From Ruegeria discodermiae (GTDB lineage: Bacteria > Pseudomonadota > Alphaproteobacteria > Rhodobacterales > Rhodobacteraceae), in NCBI RefSeq assembly GCF_030758345.1, contig NZ_JAVAMO010000001.1:62001-126000 (forward strand): DNA of 64,000 nt, read 5' to 3'. The position numbers and the translations under genes were made by a program. Below, piece after piece: positions 24,986-33,575 of the stretch. Each line of letters opens with the position of its first letter. Position 1 is the stretch's first letter. The notes below the pieces were generated by a model, which saw only the letters and a program-made list of their open reading frames with translations, was not told the origin of the DNA and ran no database searches.

Positions 24986-26148
24986 GAAGACCCCGCGGGT
25001 GCGTTGACAAACTGATCAAACAGCATCAGCCCGGCCGTTTTCAGGCGGACAACGAACCCGCCCAAAGGCACGTCCTGCGCGGCCACGAGCGGGCGGCGAA
25101 TCTCGGGCAGTTCCTCGGGTTTGATGATCAGTTCCGCCAATTGCTGGCCTTTCTTGATCGGCGCGTTGATTGGCCCGTCATAGACCACCTCGGCGGTGAT
25201 TTCCTTGTCGCCCAGCACCGGGATCAGCAGGCTCAGATCCTCGCCGGGCACCAGATCTACGGATCCCTGAGCGCCCATCCAGACTTGTGCTTGGGCAACG
25301 GCTTCGTCGCCTTCGGCGAGGGTTTTTTCAACGAAGTGGCGAAACGACCAGTTAACGATGGCCTCGGCCTCCTCTGCGCGCTTGGCGGTCGAATCGAGGC
25401 CGGTGATGACAAAGATCACCCGGCGATCGCCCTGTTTGGCCGACCCGACCAGACCATAGCCCGCCTCTTGTGTGTGACCCGTTTTCAATCCATCCGCACC
25501 GATCCCGAGCTTGAGCAGCGGGTTGCGGTTGTTCTTGTTCGAGGGCGCGCGCCCGTCGAATTCGAACTCCTCCTCAGCAAAGAGCGGGTAATATTCCGGG
25601 AAGTCTGTGATCAGCCGGTTTGCCAGCACCGCCAGATCATGTACCGACATCCGGTGCCCGGCGGCGGGCCAGCCGTTGGAATTGGCGAAGTTGGAATTGT
25701 CCATGCCGATCTGTTCAGCCCGCCTGTTCATGTAACGGGCAAACCCGGCCTCGGTCCCGTCGGGGCTGAGCGCCTCCGCGATCACCACGCAGGCATCATT
25801 GCCCGACAGCACGATGATGCCGCGCAGCAGATCCTCGACCCGGACCCGGTCCTGAGTGTTGAGGAACATGGTCGAGCCGCCATAGCTCATCGCATGTTCG
25901 GAGACGGGCAGTCTTTCGTCCAGCGTCAGCCGCCCGTCGCGCAGCGCCTCGAATGCCACATAAAGCGTCATCAGCTTCGACATCGAGGCGGGCGGCAGCG
26001 GCTCATCCGCGTTTTTGGACAACAGTACCGTACCGGTGCCCTGATCCAGCACGTAAGCCGCATTGGCAGAGGTGTCGAACGCGCTTGCGGGCAGACCGGC
26101 AAGCGCGAGAGTCAGGGCGATGGCAGTGGATCGAAGATGGGCCAGCAC
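24982..26148 (-). CDS. D-alanyl-D-alanine carboxypeptidase (PBP5/6 type)
   Basis: The start is GTG 26148 with AAGGAGATC upstream. The 388 residues begin with a Sec signal peptide (cleavage near LPASAF), then an S11 peptidase domain with S55-M-S-K58, an SGN motif (LSGNDACVVI) and KTG (GLKTGHTQEAG), then a PBP5 C-terminal beta domain. A C-terminal hydrophobic segment (GLMLFDQFVNA) fits a membrane-peripheral amphipathic anchor. It trims the terminal D-Ala from peptidoglycan pentapeptides. It lies between the SPOR lipoprotein gene and tmk, the usual roseobacter order. Confidence 0.93.
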   Translation of the reverse strand: MLAHLRSTAIALTLALAGLPASAFDTSANAAYVLDQGTGTVLLSKNADEPLPPASMSKLMTLYVAFEALRDGRLTLDERLPVSEHAMSYGGSTMFLNTQDRVRVEDLLRGIIVLSGNDACVVIAEALSPDGTEAGFARYMNRRAEQIGMDNSNFANSNGWPAAGHRMSVHDLAVLANRLITDFPEYYPLFAEEEFEFDGRAPSNKNNRNPLLKLGIGADGLKTGHTQEAGYGLVGSAKQGDRRVIFVITGLDSTAKRAEEAEAIVNWSFRHFVEKTLAEGDEAVAQAQVWMGAQGSVDLVPGEDLSLLIPVLGDKEITAEVVYDGPINAPIKKGQQLAELIIKPEELPEIRRPLVAAQDVPLGGFVVRLKTAGLMLFDQFVNAPAGSS

Positions 26149-26162
26149 GGGTCTGATCTCCT

Positions 26163-27011
26163 TTATCTTGTCACGATATAGGCGTCTGAAAAGCCGGTCT
26201 TCTTGACCTTGTTCAAGAGCGCCGTGCGTTCTGATTTGGTGTCAGCAGGTCCTACGACAACCCGCCAGAATGTCTTGTCGCTTGCGTTTTCTTCAAGAAC
26301 CGAAGGGGTCATGCCAGCGCTGCGCATCTGGTTGGCGGCGCGGTTGGCATTGGCCTCGACGCTGAAGATCCCGATTTGCACATAAGACGCCCCGGGATTT
26401 GCGGCAGGTGCGGCTGCGGCAGCTGTTTCCGGGGCCGCATCGATTGCAGCGGCGGCGCCTGCGATCGGGTCCAGCTCGGTTGCGGTGATCTCTTCGGTGA
26501 CCTCGACGGTCTCGGCCTCGGTGATGTCTTCTTCGACCACAGGCTCAGGCTCGACCACTTCCTTGCGCAACGCGATCACACTCAGCTCGACCGGAGCGCC
26601 AGCCAGCATGCCCAGCGTTTCGGCTGCATCCGAGGAGACCTGCAGGCGCGGGCCGGGAATGTCGCGTTCGCGCCGGAACAGCGCCCCGACAACGGATTTG
26701 CCATTGGCGGTGTTGGTGATGACTACCCGTTCCGGGTCGGTTGCATCCGGATGCGCAACCCAGACCCCGCCCAGCGACGGCCGCCCGTCCCAGAGCCCGG
26801 CCTCTGAGGCCTCAAATACCTCGGGCGCCTCGACGTCGCGTTCGATGGCTTCGGAACTGCCTCTGGAGGTGGTGGCGCCTGTTTCGGTCTTGTCCTTGGG
26901 TTGCAGGAAAGCGGGGCCTTGGCCCTCTTCGCACCCGGCCAGAGCGGCCAGCGACAGCACAAGCAGAGCCGGACCAAAAAGAGGTCTGCGTTTCACGATG
27001 GCTCGAACCAT
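26163..27011 (-). CDS. SPOR-domain lipoprotein
   Basis: ATG 27011 is chosen because AAGGA lies 8 nt before it (another ATG at 27017 is too close). A lipoprotein signal with lipobox LAGC is clear (LLVLSLAALAGCEEGQ). An acidic, low-complexity middle follows, then a SPOR domain at the C-terminus (about 205-282; SYVQIGIFSVEANANRAANQ and DKTFWRVVVGPADTKSE), which binds denuded glycan strands. A middle segment with WVAHPDATDPERVVITNTANG resembles an RlpA-associated region, but no full DPBB domain is evident. It sits first in the dacA-tmk-holB-tatD operon. Role: envelope or septal peptidoglycan association. Confidence 0.85.
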   Translation of the reverse strand: MVRAIVKRRPLFGPALLVLSLAALAGCEEGQGPAFLQPKDKTETGATTSRGSSEAIERDVEAPEVFEASEAGLWDGRPSLGGVWVAHPDATDPERVVITNTANGKSVVGALFRRERDIPGPRLQVSSDAAETLGMLAGAPVELSVIALRKEVVEPEPVVEEDITEAETVEVTEEITATELDPIAGAAAAIDAAPETAAAAAPAANPGASYVQIGIFSVEANANRAANQMRSAGMTPSVLEENASDKTFWRVVVGPADTKSERTALLNKVKKTGFSDAYIVTR

Positions 27012-27213
27012 GGTCATATTCCTTGCCTGAGTCCGGCCGCCTGAGCGGCCCGGTGCCGGTTATCCGGTCATTCTATGGTCAGGGCACAATCCCCGTTGCG
27101 GCGGATCATAGCCTGCGGGTTTGCCCAATGAAAGACCGCAGACCCGACCTCGGCAAGTTTTCCCGCTTTTTGCTTGCGCGTTCTGTCGCGACAATCTAGA
27201 TCACCAGCCCAGC

Positions 27214-27303
27214 GGGGAGGTGGCAGAGTGGTCGAATGCGGCGGTCTTGAAAACCGTTGGGCGTGAGAGCGTCCCCAGGGTTCGAATCCCTGTCTCCCCG
27301 CCA
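27214..27303 (+). tRNA. tRNA-Ser (anticodon UGA)
   Basis: The acceptor strand GGGGAGG (27214-27220) pairs with TCTCCCC near 27293-27299, followed by G and encoded CCA at 27301-27303. The anticodon loop CTTGAAA gives UGA (27248-27250), and the T arm GGGTTCGAATCCC is perfect. A long variable arm (GGGCGTGAGAGCGTCC region) confirms a class II serine tRNA. Length 90 nt. It is the probable integration site for the adjacent integrase relic. Confidence 0.95.
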
Positions 27304-27654
27304 CGATATCAAGCGCTTACGTGTATCTTTCTGATATCCTGCCACCCCATCGAAATTGCGATTTCCGACAATGCTTCCCAGAGTCATGTTCTGATCCCGG
27401 AGATTCTGGGCTTGCTTGGCAAGGCGTTCTTGGCTGGCAGCCTTCGAATACTTTTGAACCATTGTTAGGCTTTTGTGACCGGTGATGGCTGCGATTTTCT
27501 GGTCCGTGCATCCGGCCTCGGCCAGTTCGCTTGCTGCGCTTCTGGGATACCATTGGATCGTCCAAACGGTGTTGCCCTTGAGGGGCCACTGACGCTCTTC
27601 ATCTGACACCCACTGAATGTGGTCGTCATCTCGACCGCCGCCATAAAAACCCAC
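27304..27654 (-). pseudogene. C-terminal relic of a tyrosine-type integrase
   Basis: On the minus strand a frame through this region encodes SAASELAEAGCTDQKIAAITG, then HKSLTMVQKYSKAASQERLA, the C-terminal part of a phage/island tyrosine recombinase (helices around the second catalytic Arg/His, HKSL box, and the Tyr in VQKYSKAA). The N-terminal about 300 residues, including the first catalytic Arg box, are missing; the sequence before SAASELAEAG is unrelated. The frame has no stop before the tRNA and reads on into it, so the gene end is also not normal. It is a decayed integrase abutting tRNA-Ser, marking an old island boundary. Confidence 0.75.
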
Positions 27655-27816
27655 TCGTCATGCCAAGCTTGGGCAGTACATAGCCTCCGGACATAAGCTG
27701 ACATATATGCTCAAACCGCCGAAGTCGGCTTTGTGCGCATTGCGCTCATGGCAAATAGCACCGAGGGCATTGGGCCGAGCTTCGAATAGACCTCCGAACT
27801 CTGTAACAAAAGCTCC
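27655..27816. other. Short intergenic scar between integrase relic and the ProC-like gene
   Basis: No coding frame or RNA is supported. The stretch is probably degraded island DNA. No second copy of the tRNA-Ser 3' end was seen here. Confidence 0.3.
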
Positions 27817-28557
27817 CTAGTCCTCCAGGTCCGTTAGGACCGTCCGCAAAATCTCAGGAAAATCGCTGTCGCGCAGGTGGTCAACCATGACCATGTTCAA
27901 CGTTCCGGGTGTGGCGAGGCTGTCGCGGAGCCGTGCAAATCTCTCTTTTTCTTCTGCGTGAATGTCCAGCATACCGGTTACCACACGCCCCACAAATAGC
28001 TGCGCCGCCTCCGGGCCGATCCGCTGGCCAAGCCATTCCGTTCCGACGTCGAGGGTTTCGGAAATGGCCGAAACAAGTGTTGTGGCGGCAAAGCAGGCCG
28101 AGAGGTCACCCTCGTTGTTGGCTGCAATGATCGTGTTTTCTGGTTCAAAAAGCGCCTTGATATTGCCGTCCTTGGGCCAGACGACAATCGGGCATCCGCC
28201 ACGTTCGATCAGCTCCATTGGCAACATCAGGGTAATCTGCTCGGATGGTGCACACCAACTGGCCAACTTGTCTCTCGAAATGCCAGCCATGACCGAGATG
28301 ATCCGATTGTCTTTGCGAAAAGGAAGGCCTTGCACTGCCTCCTTTGCAACGCTCGGCCTAAGGCAAAGAAAAACAGTGTCGGACGCGGCAACCACCTGAT
28401 CGGCGTCACAGATATGAACATGAGAAAACTCGGATGCCAGTTGTTGCGCAACTTTCTCGTTTCGGAGCGTGACGCTGATCTCGTGGCCCTTGGGGGCAAG
28501 ATGCCGGACCATAGTGCGGGTCATGTGTCCTGTTCCGATAAAGCCAAGTTTGGCCAT
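27817..28557 (-). CDS. Pyrroline-5-carboxylate reductase-like NAD(P)-dependent oxidoreductase
   Basis: The start at 28557 has AGGAGA upstream. The 246 residues begin with a Rossmann motif (LGFIGTGHMTRTMVRHL) of the ProC family, followed by DTVFLCLRPSVAKEAV and IISVMAGISRDKL, both typical of P5C reductases. The C-terminal helical domain is present but diverges from housekeeping ProC, and the usual LR..VTSPGGTT-like segment reads RDSLATPGTLNMVM. It is therefore likely an imine reductase or P5CR-like enzyme on a different substrate. It lies 38 nt downstream of a CocE hydrolase gene on the same strand, at the start of the catabolic block. Cytosolic. Confidence 0.78.
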   Translation of the reverse strand: MAKLGFIGTGHMTRTMVRHLAPKGHEISVTLRNEKVAQQLASEFSHVHICDADQVVAASDTVFLCLRPSVAKEAVQGLPFRKDNRIISVMAGISRDKLASWCAPSEQITLMLPMELIERGGCPIVVWPKDGNIKALFEPENTIIAANNEGDLSACFAATTLVSAISETLDVGTEWLGQRIGPEAAQLFVGRVVTGMLDIHAEEKERFARLRDSLATPGTLNMVMVDHLRDSDFPEILRTVLTDLED

Positions 28558-28595
28558 GCTGCAATCTCCTGCATGAACGTGATGGTTGGACCTTT

Positions 28596-30602
28596 TTAGC
28601 CGAATTGCCGAGAGATCGTCGCTGTCCAGGTCTTTTCCCCGATCTTTTCGTCTTGCCAGTCTGCGGTGAATGTCCCGGTCAGAACGAAGGAATCTCGATC
28701 GCAGTTCACCGACAGGGCCGACGTTATTTCAGCGACGCCATCGGGGCGGGTGTAGCGCGCGCGGTGGAAATACGAGGACTTTGCCGACAGAGGATCGCCG
28801 GGCGTGATGCTGTGTTCCGCGCGCGTTTCATAACCGAAGGCAGTTTGCGTTTCGCTACAAAATGTCTCTGCAAAAGGTTGCTCCCAGCTGTTGATCAGGC
28901 GACCGTCCTTTGTTGTTTGCTGAGATCGTCGGAGTGGCGGGTCCGAAACGGCGTAATGTGTCTTGACCGCTGGCAGACCAAGAGCGGGGGGCAACTCCTT
29001 GGCCAGAGGTTGAGGCTGCCCTTGATAAACAGGCATAATCAGCTTACCGCTGATCAGGATCACATCGTTATCGCTCGCAGCGGGCCAGATCATCGGCCAA
29101 TAGCATGCAGCAATTGACAGCCGTATCCGGTGCCCCCTTCGAAACGTATATGCCTTGGTGTGAAACGGGATGTTCAAAACTCTTTCGGTCTCTTGCTCGC
29201 ATGCCTCTGGCGCGTCGAGTTGATCGTTCAACGCCAAGTTTCTGACGCACAGACCGACGCGTGCAGATGTGCCGTCCGGGGCGACATCGTTGACACGCAA
29301 AGACACCTGTCCTTGCTTCGAGACTGTTTCGACCAGCAGTTGGGTTGACATTGCGCCGTAGAGCACGAGGTCTGTTTCCAGTGGAGCGGTCTCGAATGTG
29401 AGGGACAGCGTGTCATCCTCGTTTTGATCGAGAGGCAGTCCACCATGTCGGCCAAAATACCCCGTATCGCCGGATGCGCGTCCAATGCGCAGGTCCGCCG
29501 GTATCGGCAATGCTAGAGAGTTGGGCCCTTCAGTTCGCGCCAAGAGACCATCTGTCAGATACAACATCAGCGGTTGTGTCACCGTGTCCGGTGGGCCTGA
29601 CTCGATCCACCCTCCACTCCGATAGTCGATGGCGTTGGCGGGCGGATCGTATTCGCGCAACCAGACGCGTAAGCGGGGCCAATCGGGCACGGCTTGGCCA
29701 GGTTTCAGCCAGTGATCCCACCACTCCAGCGCAACCTGCTGGAACCCCATAGCCGGACCGGGTTGACCGTGATCCGGGTAGTGATGCCCCCAGGGCCCGA
29801 CCAATCCCCAGACCAGATCTGGTCGGGCCGAGACAAGCGACATGACTGAATTTGAATACCGATCTGACCAACCGCCTACAGCTAGGATCGGGCGGGACAG
29901 ATGATCTGCCTGATGGATGACCGACCCGTGCCGCCAGTATCGGCCCCGCGCCTCTTCGCGCACCCAGTGCTCTACCGAGAAACTTAGGTTATCCAGCCTG
30001 TCCTGCCATCGTTCTCTCCAATCCTCACCGACATGTGGGGTGGGAGGCGCCCCAAGGATTGCCGGCAGGGTCGCGCCCCATTCAACGGTATCCGTTAACA
30101 GGCACCCGCCCTTGTGATGGATGTCGTCTTCGTATCGGTCGTGGGTTGCGCAAACCGCGATAATGGCCTTGAGAGCAGAAGGGGCGTCGATATTGGCTTG
30201 CAACGACGCCGTACCGCCCCAGGAGGTGCCAAACATTCCGACATTGCCGTTGCACCATGGCTGAACGGCAATCCACTCGATTACATGTCTCGCGTCGGTA
30301 AGCTCGTGCTCCGAGTACATATCAGGCATGTGGCCCTCGCTGTCGCCGGACCCACGCATATCCACCCGCAGGCAGGCATAGCCATGGGATGCGAAATAGG
30401 GGTGGTTCCGCTCGTCGCGCGCGCGGACCATGTCGGCCTTGCGATAGGGGATGTATTCGAAGATCGCGGGCACTGCTGCGCCATCGGCCCCCTCCGGCAA
30501 CCAAAGCCGCGCCGCCAAACGAACATCGTCAGGCATGTCGATCCACAAATGCTCGATTGCGGCGACCGCACATGGTCCTGCTGTTCTGGCATTCTGCAAC
30601 AC
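28596..30602 (-). CDS. CocE/NonD family (X-Pro dipeptidyl-peptidase S15-like) hydrolase, copy 1
   Basis: An alpha/beta hydrolase of about 668 residues with an N-terminal S15 catalytic domain (nucleophile in FGTSWGG, acyl-binding RVDMRGSGDSEG), a helical cap, and a C-terminal jelly-roll domain (PepX_C; RLSIAACYWPMIWPA). The frame is open to a GTG at 30671, but GTG 30602 with GAGG close upstream gives the same lead length as the third paralogue; the start is uncertain. Relatives hydrolyse esters or amides such as cocaine or glutaryl-7-ACA. There is no signal peptide, so it is cytosolic. It is encoded divergently from an XRE-cupin regulator and shares about half its identifiable motifs with the two CocE genes at 39694 and 41697. 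Confidence 0.85.
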   Translation of the reverse strand: MLQNARTAGPCAVAAIEHLWIDMPDDVRLAARLWLPEGADGAAVPAIFEYIPYRKADMVRARDERNHPYFASHGYACLRVDMRGSGDSEGHMPDMYSEHELTDARHVIEWIAVQPWCNGNVGMFGTSWGGTASLQANIDAPSALKAIIAVCATHDRYEDDIHHKGGCLLTDTVEWGATLPAILGAPPTPHVGEDWRERWQDRLDNLSFSVEHWVREEARGRYWRHGSVIHQADHLSRPILAVGGWSDRYSNSVMSLVSARPDLVWGLVGPWGHHYPDHGQPGPAMGFQQVALEWWDHWLKPGQAVPDWPRLRVWLREYDPPANAIDYRSGGWIESGPPDTVTQPLMLYLTDGLLARTEGPNSLALPIPADLRIGRASGDTGYFGRHGGLPLDQNEDDTLSLTFETAPLETDLVLYGAMSTQLLVETVSKQGQVSLRVNDVAPDGTSARVGLCVRNLALNDQLDAPEACEQETERVLNIPFHTKAYTFRRGHRIRLSIAACYWPMIWPAASDNDVILISGKLIMPVYQGQPQPLAKELPPALGLPAVKTHYAVSDPPLRRSQQTTKDGRLINSWEQPFAETFCSETQTAFGYETRAEHSITPGDPLSAKSSYFHRARYTRPDGVAEITSALSVNCDRDSFVLTGTFTADWQDEKIGEKTWTATISRQFG

Positions 30603-30688
30603 ATCACCTCGGGCATTTGTGGGTGTGACTGTCTGACGGGCATTCGAACAAATGCCAGGCGGAAAACTCACAATATTTCGATAAAAAA

Positions 30689-30709
30689 AGAATTTGACTT
30701 AAAAATTCT
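30689..30709. promoter_or_regulatory. Inverted repeat in the CocE/regulator divergent region (candidate operator)
   Basis: AGAATTT-N7-AAATTCT is a perfect palindrome in an AT-rich gap between the divergent hydrolase and XRE-cupin genes. Its reverse strand contains GAATTTTT, also found before the second XRE-cupin gene near 33500, so both may be sites for this regulator pair. Confidence 0.45.
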
Positions 30710-30758
30710 CATAAGGAAAGACTAGAGGCGATCTTTTCTCTCATCTGTGGTGCGTAAT

Positions 30759-31427
30759 ATGGCCAACTCAGATACAGTTGTTGCGTTGGACTACAGCCTG
30801 TCGTCCCTCGGTGCTGAACTACGCGAGTTGCGCAAGGCACGAGATCTGACGCTGAAGCAACTCAGTCAGATGGCAGGGATGTCGCTTAGCCATCTGTCCG
30901 CGATTGAACGTGGCGCTGCAAAGCCTTCGATCGACGTCCTCGATGCCTTGTCCAAGGCCCTTGATGTGACACCCAGCTGGTTCTTTGCCCGCCGCAACGG
31001 ACGGGGGCCGCTGGAGAAAGCCTATGTGGTGCGTCGCCAGAACCGGCGCGATTTGAACGCGCTCTATGATGAGGAAACAGCGCAGCTGGGCTATCAGGAC
31101 AGTCTTTTGTCCAGCTCTATCGGAGGCGCGTTCTATATGGGGTTGGCCGTCTATCCGCCGAATTCCGAGACACCAAGCGACCGGATGCAGACCCATGCAG
31201 GCGAGACTCACGGGTTTGTTCTGGAAGGGGAGCTTGAGATGCGCCTTGGCGATGAAACAGTGTATCTCAAGACCGGCGACAGCTATAGTTTCGATGCGCG
31301 CATTCCGCACCACGCGAGAAACCCTTCTGATCAGGTCTGCAAACTGGTCTGGGCGGTGTCGCCCGTGGTTATCCCCAAAATAGCTGCGACGCGCATCTCC
31401 GCGCAAGCGGAGCGGAACGAGAGATGA
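30759..31427 (+). CDS. XRE-family regulator with C-terminal cupin domain, copy 1
   Basis: ATG 30759 (GTG 30747 also possible). The 222 residues have an N-terminal HTH_3 domain (about 15-70; LRKARDLTLKQLSQ and MSLSHLSAIERGAAKPS), a linker, and a C-terminal cupin (about 130-205; HGFVLEGELEMRLGDETVYL and GDSYSFDARIPHHARN), the usual ligand-sensing layout of this family. It overlaps the flavoprotein gene by 4 nt and is divergent from CocE copy 1. It probably controls the catabolic block in response to a small-molecule ligand. The gene at 33576 is a clear paralogue (shared PLE+YVVRR+NRR+LN segment). Confidence 0.9.
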   Translation: MANSDTVVALDYSLSSLGAELRELRKARDLTLKQLSQMAGMSLSHLSAIERGAAKPSIDVLDALSKALDVTPSWFFARRNGRGPLEKAYVVRRQNRRDLNALYDEETAQLGYQDSLLSSSIGGAFYMGLAVYPPNSETPSDRMQTHAGETHGFVLEGELEMRLGDETVYLKTGDSYSFDARIPHHARNPSDQVCKLVWAVSPVVIPKIAATRISAQAERNER

Positions 31428-33463
31428 GCGGCGATCCGCTTCTACAGCCGTATCGGCTGAAGCACCTGACCTTGAAAAATCGGGTCATGACCACGGCGCA
31501 TGAACCGGCCTATCCCGAAGACGGGATGCCCAAGGATCGCTACCGCATTTATCACGAAACGCGGGCCAAGGCGGGCGTGGCACTGACCATGACCGCCGGA
31601 TCCGCGACGGTCAGCCGGGACAGCCCGCCGGTCTTCAACAACATCCTTGCCTACAAAGACGAGGTTGTGCCTTGGATGGCGCAATTGGCCGAAGCCTGTC
31701 ATGCGCATAATTGCGCGGTGATGATCCAGCTCACCCATCTGGGGCGTCGCACCGGCTGGAACAAGGGCGACTGGCTGCCGTCCGTCGCGCCGTCACATAG
31801 GCGGGAGCCGGCCCACCGGGCCTTTCCAAAGCAGCTTGAAGATTTCGATATCGCGCGGATCATGGAGGACTATGCCGATGCGGCCGAAAGGATGCAGGCC
31901 GCTGGTCTCGACGGGATCGAGCTACAGGCCTACGGTCATCTGATTGACCAGTTCTGGTCTCCGTTCACAAACACGATGGCGCCACCCTATGGCGGCAATC
32001 TCGACAACCGTCTGCGCTTCGGCTTCGAGGTCATTGAGGCGATCCGTAAACGGGTCGGCCCGGATTTCATCATGGGAGTGCGCTATACAGCAGACGAAGT
32101 GGAACAGGGCGGGATCACAGAGGCCGAAGGGCTGGAGATTGCCCAACGCCTGAAGGCCAGCGGTCAGGTCGATTTTCTCAACGTGATCCGGGGGCGCATT
32201 CACACGGATCCGGCGATGACGGATGTGATCCCGGTCCAAGGCATGAAAAGTGCACCTCATCTGGACTTTGCCGGGAAGATTAGGGCGGAAAGCGGCCTTC
32301 CGACCTTTCATGCGGCGCGCATTCCCGACGTGGCCACGGCGCGCCATGCCATTTCCGCCGGCCTGCTCGACATGGTCGGGATGACTCGAGCTCATATGGC
32401 GGACCCGATGATTGTGAAGAAGATCATCGAAGGTCGCGAGGACGATATCCGCCCCTGCGTCGGCGCGACATACTGTCTGGATCGGATCTATCAGGCGGGC
32501 GAAGCGCTCTGCATTCATAACCCCGCCACGGGGCGCGAATTGTCCTTGCCGCATGAGATCCCGAAGGCCGATACATCGGCGCGCGTCGTCGTCGTGGGTG
32601 CTGGCCCCGCCGGGTTGGAAGCTGCACGCGTGGCTGCCGAGCGGGGGCATCAGGTGACCGTTTTCGAGGCCGCCTCCGATCCCGGTGGTCAGGTGCGACT
32701 GACGGCACAGTCTAAGCGCCGCGCCGAAATGATCGGCATCATCGACTGGCGCATAGCGCAATGTGCCGCGCGGGGCGTCGAGTTCCGCTTCAATGTATTC
32801 GCCGAGGTCGATGACGTCGCCTCACTGTCACCCGACGTTGTTATCATCGCGACGGGCGGCCTGCCCGAAGCGACGATCCTTGACCATGGAAACGATCTGG
32901 TCATTTCCGCCTGGGACCTGATCTCGGGCGATGTGAAGCCCGCTGCGCGGGTTCTGATCTATGACGATGCAGGCGACCATCCGGCCCTGATGGCGGCAGA
33001 GGTGGTGGCGCAGGCGGGCAATCATGTGGAGGTGATGACACGGGACCGCAGTTTTGCGCCCGAGGTTATGGGGATGAACCTGGTGCCCTACATGCGCGCG
33101 CTGCAACACAAGGATGTCGTGTTTACGGTCGCCCGGACGCTGCAGCGCGTGACACGGAACGGCAATCGGCTGATGGCGGTGATCGGCACGGATTATTCTG
33201 CACATGAGGACAGCCGCGAGTTTGACCAGATCGTCGTCAATCAAGGCACATTACCGCTGGACGATCTCTATTTTGCGCTCAAGCCTCTGTCCTCCAACGG
33301 CGGGGATATCGACCAAGCCGCGCTGCTGTCTGGGTCTGGCAAATTGTTTCCAGACAGAAACCCCGATGGTGCGTTCCGTCTTTATCGCATCGGTGACGCC
33401 GTCTCGTCACGCAACATTCACGCAGCTATTCACGACGCGCTCCGGCTTGGGCTGCGCTGGTAA
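31424..33463 (+). CDS. FMN/FAD oxidoreductase of the TMADH / 2,4-dienoyl-CoA reductase family
   Basis: This 679-residue two-part flavoprotein has an old-yellow-enzyme TIM barrel (1 to about 340), an iron-sulfur region, then a pyridine-nucleotide-disulfide-type domain with VVVVGAGPAGLEAARVA (about 388-404). Relatives include trimethylamine and histamine dehydrogenases and N-methylproline demethylases, which remove N-methyl groups or oxidise amines. The cluster region reads C345-VGATY-C351, with C363 later: the position equivalent to the second Cys of CxxCxxC is Ala348, so a canonical four-Cys 4Fe-4S site is not formed. It is translationally coupled to the XRE-cupin regulator. Substrate unknown; N-demethylation is a reasonable guess. 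Cytosolic. Confidence 0.85.
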   Translation: MSGDPLLQPYRLKHLTLKNRVMTTAHEPAYPEDGMPKDRYRIYHETRAKAGVALTMTAGSATVSRDSPPVFNNILAYKDEVVPWMAQLAEACHAHNCAVMIQLTHLGRRTGWNKGDWLPSVAPSHRREPAHRAFPKQLEDFDIARIMEDYADAAERMQAAGLDGIELQAYGHLIDQFWSPFTNTMAPPYGGNLDNRLRFGFEVIEAIRKRVGPDFIMGVRYTADEVEQGGITEAEGLEIAQRLKASGQVDFLNVIRGRIHTDPAMTDVIPVQGMKSAPHLDFAGKIRAESGLPTFHAARIPDVATARHAISAGLLDMVGMTRAHMADPMIVKKIIEGREDDIRPCVGATYCLDRIYQAGEALCIHNPATGRELSLPHEIPKADTSARVVVVGAGPAGLEAARVAAERGHQVTVFEAASDPGGQVRLTAQSKRRAEMIGIIDWRIAQCAARGVEFRFNVFAEVDDVASLSPDVVIIATGGLPEATILDHGNDLVISAWDLISGDVKPAARVLIYDDAGDHPALMAAEVVAQAGNHVEVMTRDRSFAPEVMGMNLVPYMRALQHKDVVFTVARTLQRVTRNGNRLMAVIGTDYSAHEDSREFDQIVVNQGTLPLDDLYFALKPLSSNGGDIDQAALLSGSGKLFPDRNPDGAFRLYRIGDAVSSRNIHAAIHDALRLGLRW

Positions 33464-33478
33464 TGGGTGAGAAAACAG

Positions 33479-33510
33479 AGGAAAATTTTCTGTTTATAGG
33501 AATTTTTCTG
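33479..33510 (+). repeat. Two direct repeats before the second XRE-cupin gene (candidate operator)
   Basis: AGGAAAATTTTCTG (33479-33492) and AGGAATTTTTCTG (33498-33510) start 19 nt apart in an AT-rich intergenic stretch. The first contains the palindrome GAAAATTTTC. The shared core resembles the palindrome at 30689. They may be tandem binding sites for the XRE-cupin proteins. Confidence 0.4.
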
Positions 33511-33575
33511 ATTTTTTCTTTTATTGACTCGATTTGCCGGTAAACTTCCGCAACCCCACATCGAAAGAGGGATTC

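Noticed and set aside
25141-26181. Plus-strand frame opposite the D,D-carboxypeptidase gene
   Set aside because: The minus strand holds all three S11 motifs; this frame is a shadow.
28822-30602. Acyl-peptide hydrolase or prolyl oligopeptidase for CocE copy 1
   Set aside because: No beta-propeller; the C-terminal jelly roll and GxSWGG elbow fit CocE/NonD better.
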